Of a stretch of 35,801 bases of DNA, positions 1-6,132 are shown one piece after another. Under the pieces are notes generated by a model, which was not told the DNA's origin, ran no database searches, and was given only the letters and a program-made list of their open reading frames with translations. Both the position numbers and the translations under genes were made by a program. Source of the DNA: an uncultured Prevotella sp. (GTDB lineage Bacteria > Bacteroidota > Bacteroidia > Bacteroidales > Bacteroidaceae); contig CAJOPT010000035.1 in the NCBI GenBank assembly GCA_905236455.1, positions 1-35,801 on the forward strand. Direction: 5' to 3'. How positions within the stretch are numbered: the stretch's first letter is position 1; each line of letters starts with the position of its first letter.

Positions 1-30
1 CATCCCAAGCACATCAAGCGTCTGGGATGA
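1..30 (+). CDS. C-terminal tail of an upstream gene (partial)
   Basis: The first frame reads nine codons (HPKHIKRLG) and then TGA at 28-30. A strong rho-independent terminator follows 27 bp later, which is what the end of a plus-strand gene should look like. Nine residues are too few to name a family. The call rests on the stop codon and the terminator position only. Confidence 0.35.
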   Translation, partial: HPKHIKRLG

Positions 31-57
31 GTAAGAACAAACGAATAAGACACACTC

Positions 58-92
58 AAGAAGTCAGCTCAAAAGGCTGACTTCTTTGTTTT
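58..92 (+). terminator. Rho-independent terminator of the off-window upstream gene
   Basis: A perfect 11-bp stem (AAGAAGTCAGC at 58-68, complement at 76-86) with a 7-nt loop is followed by a T-rich tract. It separates the upstream unit from the galE promoter. Confidence 0.85.
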
Positions 93-107
93 GTTGTTCC
101 TTTTCGG

Positions 108-146
108 CAGCCTTACGGCTGGAAATTATTCAAAATGAATTCAAAA
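108..146 (+). repeat. Hairpin plus 25-nt box, copy 1 (upstream of galE)
   Basis: A small hairpin (CAGCC / GGCTG, 108-121) is followed directly by a 25-nt A/T-rich box at 122-146 that contains CAAAATGAATTC. The same arrangement, with the box differing at one position, lies upstream of pgm at 1494-1531. The box ends beside the -33 element of the galE promoter. Confidence 0.6.
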
Positions 147-148
147 AT

Positions 149-179
149 TTTGTGTTATCTCCAAAATACATTATCTTTG
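149..179 (+). promoter_or_regulatory. galE promoter (Bacteroidetes type)
   Basis: TTTG (149-152) and TATCTTTG (172-179) are separated by 19 nt, matching the Bacteroidetes sigma-ABfr consensus TTTG-N19-21-TAnnTTTG. The predicted start lies about 25 nt upstream of the galE ATG. Confidence 0.8.
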
Positions 180-210
180 TAGTCGCAAACGAAAGTATAA
201 TAAAAAATAT

Positions 211-1248
211 ATGAGACAGACAATATTAGTGACAGGTGGCACGGGCTTCATAGGCTCACACACCACCGTTGAGCTTCAACAGGCAGGGTATGAGGTCGTC
301 ATAGTTGATAACCTGTCGAACTCCAAGATTGAGGTGCTTGACGGCATAGAGAAGATTACGGGCATTCGTCCGGCATTTGAGCAAGTAGACCTCCGCGACC
401 TTGCGGCAACGGAAGAAGTGTTTAAGAAATACCCAAAGATAGAGGGCATCATCCATTTCGCAGCGTCAAAGGCTGTAGGGGAGAGTGTGGAGAAGCCATT
501 GCTGTACTATCGTAACAACATCACTTCTCTCATCAACCTCTTGGAGCTGATGCCGAAGTATGATGTCAAGGGAATAATCTTCTCATCAAGCTGTACGGTA
601 TATGGACAGCCGAGCAAGGAGAACCTGCCGGTGACAGAGAGCGCTCCTATCCAGAAGGCATTGTCACCATACGGTAACACTAAGCAGATAAACGAGGAGA
701 TAATACAGGACTATATCCATAGCGGAGCACCGATAAAGTCGATTATCCTGCGCTACTTCAATCCTATCGGCGCACATCCTACGGCACTTATCGGTGAGCT
801 GCCTAACGGTGTGCCGATGAACCTCATTCCCTTTGTGACGCAGACGGCTATCGGCGTGCGCCAGCAACTGAAGATCTTCGGTAACGACTATAACACACCT
901 GACGGCACGTGTATTCGCGATTATATCTATGTGGTAGACCTCGCCAAGGCTCATGTGGCAGCCATGGCGCGTGTGCTTGACAAGGATACCGAGCCAATAG
1001 AATATTTCAATATCGGTACGGGCAAGGGTGTGTCGACACTTGAGGTCGTAGAGGGCTTTGAGAAAGCTACCGGCGTGAAGGTGAACTGGACCTATGCTCC
1101 CCGTCGTGAGGGTGACATTGAGAAGGTATGGGGCAATGTGGACCATGCCAACAAGGTCTTGGGGTGGAAGGCTGACACTCCTCTTGAGGATGTGCTTGCC
1201 TCTGCTTGGAAGTGGCAGCTGAAGCTCCGCGAGGATGGAATAATGTGA
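211..1248 (+). CDS. galE: UDP-glucose 4-epimerase GalE
   Basis: This is a cytoplasmic extended short-chain dehydrogenase that interconverts UDP-glucose and UDP-galactose with bound NAD, as part of the Leloir pathway and of sugar-nucleotide supply for surface glycans. The 345-residue length is normal for the family. The NAD-binding GGTGFIG sits at residues 9-15. The catalytic SSS of FSSSCTVYG is at about 125-127, and YGNTK gives Tyr154 and Lys158. The C-terminal YFNIGTGKGVS block is typical of GalE. The ATG lies about 25 nt after the predicted transcription start, so the leader is short and lacks a Shine-Dalgarno site. The gene is monocistronic, and the next gene, a phosphohexomutase, has its own promoter. 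The two products could supply consecutive sugar-nucleotide steps (inference). Confidence 0.95.
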   Translation: MRQTILVTGGTGFIGSHTTVELQQAGYEVVIVDNLSNSKIEVLDGIEKITGIRPAFEQVDLRDLAATEEVFKKYPKIEGIIHFAASKAVGESVEKPLLYYRNNITSLINLLELMPKYDVKGIIFSSSCTVYGQPSKENLPVTESAPIQKALSPYGNTKQINEEIIQDYIHSGAPIKSIILRYFNPIGAHPTALIGELPNGVPMNLIPFVTQTAIGVRQQLKIFGNDYNTPDGTCIRDYIYVVDLAKAHVAAMARVLDKDTEPIEYFNIGTGKGVSTLEVVEGFEKATGVKVNWTYAPRREGDIEKVWGNVDHANKVLGWKADTPLEDVLASAWKWQLKLREDGIM

Positions 1249-1330
1249 TAAGTATTGCCGGAGCATTCCGGCATGGCATAACTCGCTCCTGTCTCATGGA
1301 GAGAGTATTTTGTGTTTGTGTTGTTGTTGT

Positions 1331-1408
1331 CTCCCGATGTGACATCGGGAGACAATTTCATTATTTAATTTTTTAGGCGATGTGACATCGGGAGACAATT
1401 TCATTATT
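1331..1408. repeat. 31-bp direct repeat carrying a palindrome
   Basis: Positions 1335-1365 and 1378-1408 are identical over 31 bp. Each begins CGATGTGACATCGGGAG and ends in an AT-rich tail. The first copy has 4 extra bases in front that complete a 10-bp perfect stem around a single G (1331-1351). The second copy lacks them and its stem is shorter. Confidence 0.8.
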
Positions 1409-1432
1409 ACTACTTACTGCTCGGGTGGATTT

Positions 1433-1451
1433 GCTCGCTTTGCGAGCTTTT
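1433..1451 (+). terminator. Candidate galE terminator
   Basis: A 6-bp GC-rich stem GCTCGC/GCGAGC with a TTT loop is followed by TTTTATATAT. It is short, and lies 185 bp after the galE stop, so it may instead be one of several REP-like hairpins in this spacer. Confidence 0.45.
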
Positions 1452-1493
1452 ATATATCGGCACACTTCGTGTGGTAATCGTTTCTTTAGTACG

Positions 1494-1531
1494 CTTGCTT
1501 CAGCAAGAAATTATACAAAATGAATTCAAAA
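1494..1531 (+). repeat. Hairpin plus 25-nt box, copy 2 (upstream of pgm)
   Basis: The hairpin CTTGCT/AGCAAG (1494-1507) is followed by the box 1507-1531, which matches 122-146 at 24 of 25 positions. Here the box lies about 53 nt upstream of the -33 element, whereas in the galE copy it abuts it. Confidence 0.6.
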
Positions 1532-1583
1532 TTAACCAAAATGTTATGTTTTTAAAAAAAACTCCAGTGAAGTCCATAATATA

Positions 1584-1615
1584 TTTGGGATATTCGTGGA
1601 AAAATCCTATCTTTG
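1584..1615 (+). promoter_or_regulatory. pgm promoter (Bacteroidetes type)
   Basis: TTTG (1584-1587) and TATCTTTG (1608-1615) have a 20-nt spacer, which is consensus. The predicted leader is about 40 nt before the ATG at 1664. Confidence 0.8.
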
Positions 1616-1663
1616 CATTATATAATTGATAATTTAATAACCTAAACAAAAACATTTTTCAGT

Positions 1664-3412
1664 ATGGAAAATAACGCAGCACTTATCGCCCAGTGTGAGG
1701 AAAGGGCAAAGCAGTGGTTGTCTCCTGCTTTTGATGAAGAGACACGTAAGGCAGTACAGGCAATGTTGGACAATGATGACAAGACCGAGCTTATCGACGC
1801 GTTCTATCGCGACCTTGAGTTTGGTACGGGTGGTCTCCGTGGTATCATGGGTGCCGGCACGAACCGTATGAACAAATATATAGTAGGTATGGCGACACAG
1901 GGCTTTGCCAACTATATTCTGAAGGCTTTCCCGGGACGTAACGACCTGAGCGTCGTGGTTGGTCATGACTGCCGTAACAACGGACGTATGTTTGCCGAGA
2001 GTGTTGCCGACATCTTCTCCGCCAATGGTATTAAGGTGTATCTCTTTGAGAGTCTGCGCCCGACACCGGAAATCTCGTTTGCCATTCGTCAGCTGGGCTG
2101 TCAGGCAGGTGTGAATGTCACCGCCAGCCACAACCCGAAGGAGTACAATGGCTATAAGGCATACTGGGATGACGGTGCACAGGTTCTTGCACCGCACGAC
2201 AAAGGTATCATTGACGAGGTGAACAAGGTTACCATCAGCGACGTTAAGTTTGAAGGCAACAAAGACCTCATCGAGATTATCGGTGGTGAGATGGACTGGG
2301 ACTACTTGCAGGCAGTGAAGGAGGCAATGGTTGACCAGGATGTCATCCTCCGTCAGAAAGACCTTAACATCGTTTACTCACCAATGCACGGTACCGGTCG
2401 TGTAATCATTCCTGAGGCATTACGCTCATGGGGCTTCCAGAACATACACGTTGTTCCTGAGCAGATGGTCATCGACGGCAACTTCCCGACAGTGGTATCA
2501 CCAAACCCAGAGAACGCCGAGGCAATGACGCTTGGCATGAAGCTGGGAACAAAGCTCAACGCTGACCTCGTGATCGCGTCTGACCCAGACGCTGACCGCC
2601 TCGCCATAGTATGTCGTAACAACAAGGGAGAGTGGGAGATTCTCAACGGTAACCAGACCTGTATGATGTTCAGCTGGTATATCATCGCCAACAAGAAGAA
2701 GCTTGGTCAGCTTAAAGGCAATGAGTTCCTTGTAAAGACCATCGTTACCACAGAGGTTATCGCCGAGATAGCCAAGAAGAACGGAGTGGAGCTTCGCGAC
2801 TGCTACACAGGCTTCAAGTGGATTGCCAACGAGATTCGTATCTCAGAAGGAAAGAACAAGTATATCGGTGGTGGTGAGGAAAGTTTCGGATTCCTGCCGT
2901 TTGACAAGGTTCGCGACAAGGACTCACCCGCTTCTATCTGTCTTATCTGTGAGATTGCGGCATGGGCACGCGACAATGGCAAGACCTTGTACGACCTGTT
3001 GATGGATATCTATGCCGAGTATGGCTTCTCCAAGGAGTTCACCGTGAATGTGGTTCGTCCAGGCAAGACCGGTGCTGACGAGATCAAGCAGATGATGTCT
3101 GACTTCCGCGCCACTCCTCCTACGGAGCTTGGCGGCTCGAAGATAGTACTTTGGAAGGACTATCAGACTTTAGAGGCAAAGGATATTGACGGCAACGTCA
3201 CTAAACTCAACATGCCAGACACCAGCAACGTGCTTCAGTGGTTCTGCGATGACAAGACAAAGGTGAGCGTCCGTCCTTCCGGCACTGAGCCTAAGATCAA
3301 GTTCTATATTGAGGTTAAGGATCCGTCCTTCAAGTGCGTCGGCTGCTACGAGCGTTGCACCAAGGCTGCTGAGGAAAAGATTGAGGCAATCAAGAAGAGT
3401 CTTAACCTGTAA
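1664..3412 (+). CDS. Phosphoglucomutase/phosphomannomutase (alpha-D-phosphohexomutase)
   Basis: This cytoplasmic enzyme moves phosphate between C6 and C1 of hexoses, feeding glucose-1-phosphate or mannose-1-phosphate into nucleotide-sugar synthesis and glycogen. All four superfamily signatures are present: TASHNPK at 153-159 with the phosphoserine Ser155, the metal loop DPDADR at 307-312, the sugar-binding GGEESFGF at 403-410, and the phosphate-binding RPSGTEPK at 537-544. The length of 582 aa fits the PgcA-type branch (about 580 aa) rather than the shorter GlmM or AlgC types. Whether glucose or mannose is preferred cannot be told from sequence. The gene stands alone behind its own promoter and ends at a hairpin shared with tRNA-Pro. 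Confidence 0.93.
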   Translation: MENNAALIAQCEERAKQWLSPAFDEETRKAVQAMLDNDDKTELIDAFYRDLEFGTGGLRGIMGAGTNRMNKYIVGMATQGFANYILKAFPGRNDLSVVVGHDCRNNGRMFAESVADIFSANGIKVYLFESLRPTPEISFAIRQLGCQAGVNVTASHNPKEYNGYKAYWDDGAQVLAPHDKGIIDEVNKVTISDVKFEGNKDLIEIIGGEMDWDYLQAVKEAMVDQDVILRQKDLNIVYSPMHGTGRVIIPEALRSWGFQNIHVVPEQMVIDGNFPTVVSPNPENAEAMTLGMKLGTKLNADLVIASDPDADRLAIVCRNNKGEWEILNGNQTCMMFSWYIIANKKKLGQLKGNEFLVKTIVTTEVIAEIAKKNGVELRDCYTGFKWIANEIRISEGKNKYIGGGEESFGFLPFDKVRDKDSPASICLICEIAAWARDNGKTLYDLLMDIYAEYGFSKEFTVNVVRPGKTGADEIKQMMSDFRATPPTELGGSKIVLWKDYQTLEAKDIDGNVTKLNMPDTSNVLQWFCDDKTKVSVRPSGTEPKIKFYIEVKDPSFKCVGCYERCTKAAEEKIEAIKKSLNL

Positions 3413-3424
3413 GAATAGGGAGGA

Positions 3425-3447
3425 GCCTTGCGGTTCTGCCGCAAGGC
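3425..3447. other. Perfect 9-bp hairpin after pgm
   Basis: GCCTTGCGG (3425-3433) and CCGCAAGGC (3439-3447) flank a 5-nt loop 12 bp after the pgm stop. No T-run follows, so it is not a classic terminator. Its outline is reminiscent of hairpin 2 of the intragenic element near 33.2 kb, but the similarity is weak. It could stabilise the pgm mRNA 3' end. Confidence 0.5.
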
Positions 3448-3491
3448 ACACTCCTTGTAATAGAATCGCAGGGTTTTCCTGTAGTAAAAAC

Positions 3492-3524
3492 AAAAAAGAG
3501 ATGTGGAAACCACATCTCTTTTTT
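3492..3524. terminator. Bidirectional terminator shared by pgm (+) and tRNA-Pro (-)
   Basis: A perfect 15-bp stem (3492-3506 with 3510-3524) has an AAA loop, with an A-run on one side and a T-run on the other. It works in both directions. On the minus strand it starts only 3 nt after the mature 3' end of the tRNA. Confidence 0.88.
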
Positions 3525-3527
3525 GTG

Positions 3528-3600
3528 TCGAGGTGACAGGACTCGAACCTGCGACAGCCTGGTCCCAAACCAGGAACGCTACCAACTGCGCTACACCTCG
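3528..3600 (-). tRNA. tRNA-Pro (anticodon UGG)
   Basis: The minus strand gives a complete 73-nt cloverleaf. The acceptor is CGAGGTG/CACCTCG, the D-arm contains AGCGCAGTTGGTAGCG, and the anticodon stem CCTGG/CCAGG encloses the loop TTTGGGA with anticodon TGG. The T-arm carries GGTTCGAGTCC and the discriminator base is A. CCA is not encoded (ACA follows), so maturation needs RNase Z and a CCA-adding enzyme. An RNase Z gene lies directly upstream. Confidence 0.96.
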
Positions 3601-3616
3601 TTCTCAATTGCGGTTG

Positions 3617-3624
3617 CAAAAGTA
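3617..3624 (-). promoter_or_regulatory. -7 element of tRNA-Pro promoter
   Basis: TACTTTTG on the minus strand fits TAnnTTTG and lies 16 nt upstream of the tRNA 5' end. No good TTTG -33 partner is visible. Confidence 0.55.
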
Positions 3625-3692
3625 CTACTTTTTTTTGAATGGAAGAAATATTGCTTGGTAAAAATCATCACGTTAAAACTAATTAACAGATT

Positions 3693-4607
3693 CTACACGT
3701 CAAACACCATTTTTTCATCCGTTAGGAAGGTATTTGGAAAGACAGACCTTGCTTCCCGCAACAACAATTGCTCATCGTTGTAACGTGCCGAATAGTGTCC
3801 GATAAGCAGTTTGCCGGCATTGGCGGCACGCGCAACAAGAGCCGCCTCACGTGCGGTACTGTGATTATACATCTTTGCCCTGTCTTCCTGCTCGGTAGAG
3901 TAAGTACTCTCATGATACAGCGTGCTGACATTCATAATCATCTCATGCAATGTTGGAATGTAGCGTGTGTCAGAGCAGTAGGCATAGCTCCGTGGCGGGT
4001 CGGCAGGTCTGGTGAGTCTCTCATGTGGTATGAACTCCCCCTCATCGGTGGTCCATCCCTCACCATTCTTTATGTTCATGAAATAAGCCGGAGAGATTTG
4101 GTAATAGTCAGTCACCTCTCTTCGGATATGTGGCAGTGTCGGTTTCTCCTTGAAGAGGAATCCGCAACATGGTATTCGGTGTTGAAGCGGTATTGACTCC
4201 ACTGTCATCGTCCTGTCCTCGTATATTACCGCCTTCTGTGTGGTGTCGACGGCATGGAACTTAACGACAAAGTCGAGACCGTTGCAGAACATCCGCATCT
4301 GTGCGTCAAGCATTGCCTCGAGTTCCTTTGGTGCATAGACATGAAGCGGCGCCGTCCTTCCGAGCATACCGAAGGTTGAGATCATTCCGATGAGACCGAA
4401 GCAGTGGTCTCCGTGAAGATGTGATATGAAAACTGTTGTGAGCTTGTTGAAGTGTATATGAAACTTGCGTAGCTGCATCTGTGTGCCTTCTCCACAGTCA
4501 ATCATCATGAATTTGTTATGTATCTGTATGACCTGTGAGGAGGCATAGTGCTGTAGCGTAGGTAATGCGCTGCCGCAACCGAGGATATGGACTTTGAAAG
4601 GCTCCAC
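3693..4607 (-). CDS. rnz: Ribonuclease Z (tRNA 3' endonuclease)
   Basis: RNase Z is a zinc-dependent metallo-beta-lactamase-fold endonuclease that removes 3' trailers from tRNA precursors lacking encoded CCA, as all three tRNAs in this window do. The 304-residue length is typical of the short RNase Z(S) class. The metal-binding HLHGDH gives His63, His65, Asp67 and His68. Further ligands are likely His143 (PLQHR), Asp213 (CSDTR) and His271 (IGHYS). The family motif HSTAREAA begins at residue 249. The gene is last in a mazG / lipoprotein / rnz operon and starts 7 bp after the lipoprotein stop codon. Confidence 0.95.
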   Translation of the reverse strand: MEPFKVHILGCGSALPTLQHYASSQVIQIHNKFMMIDCGEGTQMQLRKFHIHFNKLTTVFISHLHGDHCFGLIGMISTFGMLGRTAPLHVYAPKELEAMLDAQMRMFCNGLDFVVKFHAVDTTQKAVIYEDRTMTVESIPLQHRIPCCGFLFKEKPTLPHIRREVTDYYQISPAYFMNIKNGEGWTTDEGEFIPHERLTRPADPPRSYAYCSDTRYIPTLHEMIMNVSTLYHESTYSTEQEDRAKMYNHSTAREAALVARAANAGKLLIGHYSARYNDEQLLLREARSVFPNTFLTDEKMVFDV

Positions 4608-4614
4608 GATGAGT

Positions 4615-5178
4615 TTACTTCTGGCGTTTATAGCCGAAAATTCCGTTTTTGTTTTCTATGAACAATGAGTCGGCACCCAGCTCCATGATGTCGAAAGTGT
4701 CTTTATTAAGTACTAACTGTCCATTGAAAATCTTCCATGTCGTCCACGGGTTGCTCTCAGCCTCCATATTCGACTGGATTACACCGCCCTCCTTGATCTC
4801 GAAGTTCTTGTCAATACTTGTCCACTTTCCTAATAATGTGGTGAGGTTGATAACCTTTGTGGCAATGGAGTCGCCCCAGATAACGTCTGAGATTACCGCC
4901 AGGCGGTCACCGTTGAGGAGTCCTCCCAATACCATTGATGTAGAGTCGTCTAAATTGATGATATAGGTGTGGATATTGCCATCGTCACCTTTCAGCTCGA
5001 GAGTATGCATGGCAGTACCCTCGCCACAGATACCATACGTGGTGGTGTCATTGTCGTTGTATCCGGCATCTTTAGTCATGCCCTGTTGTCCGGTATCAGG
5101 TGCGGGCTTATTGTCCTTACAGCCAGTCATCATACATGCCGCAAACATCATCGCGGCGATTAGTCTCATTGTTTTCAT
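4615..5178 (-). CDS. Lipocalin-like lipoprotein
   Basis: This is a predicted exported lipoprotein of 187 residues. A basic, hydrophobic N-terminus ends in the lipobox MTGC with Cys20 as the lipidation site. The mature part has a low-complexity start, then a predicted beta-rich region, and ends with a segment (LLGKWTS followed by strands such as FEIKEGG and WKIFNGQLVLN) of the kind found in Bacteroidetes lipocalin-like domains. The ligand is unknown. Its start codon overlaps the mazG stop by 4 nt and rnz follows 7 bp later, so all three should be co-transcribed. Nothing in the sequence links its function to nucleotide or tRNA metabolism, and the grouping may be incidental. Confidence 0.75.
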   Translation of the reverse strand: MKTMRLIAAMMFAACMMTGCKDNKPAPDTGQQGMTKDAGYNDNDTTTYGICGEGTAMHTLELKGDDGNIHTYIINLDDSTSMVLGGLLNGDRLAVISDVIWGDSIATKVINLTTLLGKWTSIDKNFEIKEGGVIQSNMEAESNPWTTWKIFNGQLVLNKDTFDIMELGADSLFIENKNGIFGYKRQK

Positions 5179-6050
5179 ATCTTTTCTAAGTTTTTAGCTT
5201 CGTTCCATAACTCATCCATCTCGCCAAGTGTCAGGTCCTTCAGTGACTTTCCGGCTTCCTTTGCTTGCTGTTCTACGTAGTTGAAGCGACTAATGAACTT
5301 CTGGTTAGTCATCTCCAAGGCATTATCGGGGTTGAGCTTATACAATCGTGCCGCATTGATGACACTAAAGATAAAATCGCCCAGCTCCTGAGTGGACCTC
5401 TCCTGATTGCCTTGCTTCAGTTCAGCCTCAAGCTCATCAAGCTCCTCACGAACCTTAGTCCATACATCGTCTCTCTCTTCCCAGTCGAAGCCCACATGAC
5501 GAGCCTTGTCTTGTATGCGATACGCCTTGATGATAGAAGGCAGCGCGTTGGGGACACCCGACAATACGGTCTTGTTGCCGTCTTTCTCCCTTTGCTTTAT
5601 CTGTTCCCAGTTGTCGAGCACCTGTCCTACGGTCTTCACCGTTGAAAACTCACCAGTGGCAGACTGTTCCGAATCCTTAGCATCTTCAGGTACATACGGA
5701 AGAGGCTTGGGGTGGGGGGCTCCAACCTGTGAGGGGTGGTAGACATGTGGGTGCCGGAAAATAAGTTTATCTACTGATTTGTTACATACATCAGCGATGT
5801 CGAACTGTCCTTTCTCACTTGCTATCTTGGCATAGAAACAAATATGCAGCAAGACATCGCCAAGCTCCTTGCATATCTCGCTGACGTCATCTCTCATAAG
5901 GGCGTCGCATAACTCATACGTCTCCTCTATAGTATTGGGACGCAGACTCTCATTTGTCTGCTTCCTGTCCCACGGACAATTCTCCCTTAACGCGTCAAGG
6001 ACGTCAAGGTAGCGTCCGAAAGCCTCCATTTTTTCTTCTCTTGTATGCAT
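5175..6050 (-). CDS. mazG: Nucleoside triphosphate pyrophosphohydrolase MazG
   Basis: MazG hydrolyses (d)NTPs to NMP and pyrophosphate, cleaning the nucleotide pool and in E. coli modulating the stringent response. There are two tandem MazG domains. The first has EETYE at 42-46 and ELGD at 62-65. The second has EELDE at 202-206 and ELGD at 222-225. Both helical metal-binding sets look intact. The linker between domains (about 105-141) is some 25-30 residues longer than I expect for MazG and contains a proline-rich insert, SQVGAPHPKPLP. The gene is first in its operon, 12 nt downstream of the predicted transcription start. A start at the Met of MEAFGRYL (residue 8) is possible. Confidence 0.92.
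   Translation of the reverse strand: MHTREEKMEAFGRYLDVLDALRENCPWDRKQTNESLRPNTIEETYELCDALMRDDVSEICKELGDVLLHICFYAKIASEKGQFDIADVCNKSVDKLIFRHPHVYHPSQVGAPHPKPLPYVPEDAKDSEQSATGEFSTVKTVGQVLDNWEQIKQREKDGNKTVLSGVPNALPSIIKAYRIQDKARHVGFDWEERDDVWTKVREELDELEAELKQGNQERSTQELGDFIFSVINAARLYKLNPDNALEMTNQKFISRFNYVEQQAKEAGKSLKDLTLGEMDELWNEAKNLEKI
5697..5732 (-). repeat. Proline-rich in-frame insert in the mazG linker
   Basis: This 36-nt G-rich (plus strand) segment encodes SQVGAPHPKPLP at MazG residues 107-118, next to the end of the first MazG domain. Its composition (GGGGTGGGGGGCTCC on the plus strand) is unlike the rest of the gene. It could be the remnant of a short inserted repeat. No second copy was seen in the window, so the repeat status is an inference. 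Confidence 0.35.
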
Positions 6051-6068
6051 GACTTAGTTTTCTAAATG

Positions 6069-6100
6069 CAAAAATAGGGAATTCTTATCAAACATGCAAG
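6069..6100 (-). promoter_or_regulatory. Promoter of the mazG-lipoprotein-rnz operon
   Basis: On the minus strand CTTG (6100-6097) is followed after 20 nt by TATTTTTG (6076-6069), a good TAnnTTTG match. Confidence 0.65.
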
Positions 6101-6132
6101 TAAAGGAGGCTTTTTTTCATTGGTAGAGATAT

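Larger units (their letters stand above)
1249..1663. other. Hairpin-rich galE-pgm spacer (415 bp, no gene)
   Basis: I see no coding capacity. The spacer holds six short inverted repeats. GCCGGA/TCCGGC (1257-1272) lies immediately after the galE stop. CTCCCGATGT/ACATCGGGAG (1331-1351) begins one of two 31-bp direct repeats. GCTCGC/GCGAGC (1433-1447) is followed by TTTTATATAT and could terminate galE. CACAC/GTGTG (1461-1473) and CTTGCT/AGCAAG (1494-1507) follow. The second direct repeat (1378-1408) carries most of the palindrome again. The pgm promoter occupies the end of the spacer. Confidence 0.7.

Noticed and set aside
664..1266. A 200-codon open frame antisense to galE
   Set aside because: It lies wholly within galE, which has intact motifs on the other strand. 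The antisense product has no domain and no promoter.
6061..6132. A feoAB terminator downstream of 6133
   Set aside because: The region is T-rich on one strand but I found no convincing stem. The mazG promoter occupies most of it.
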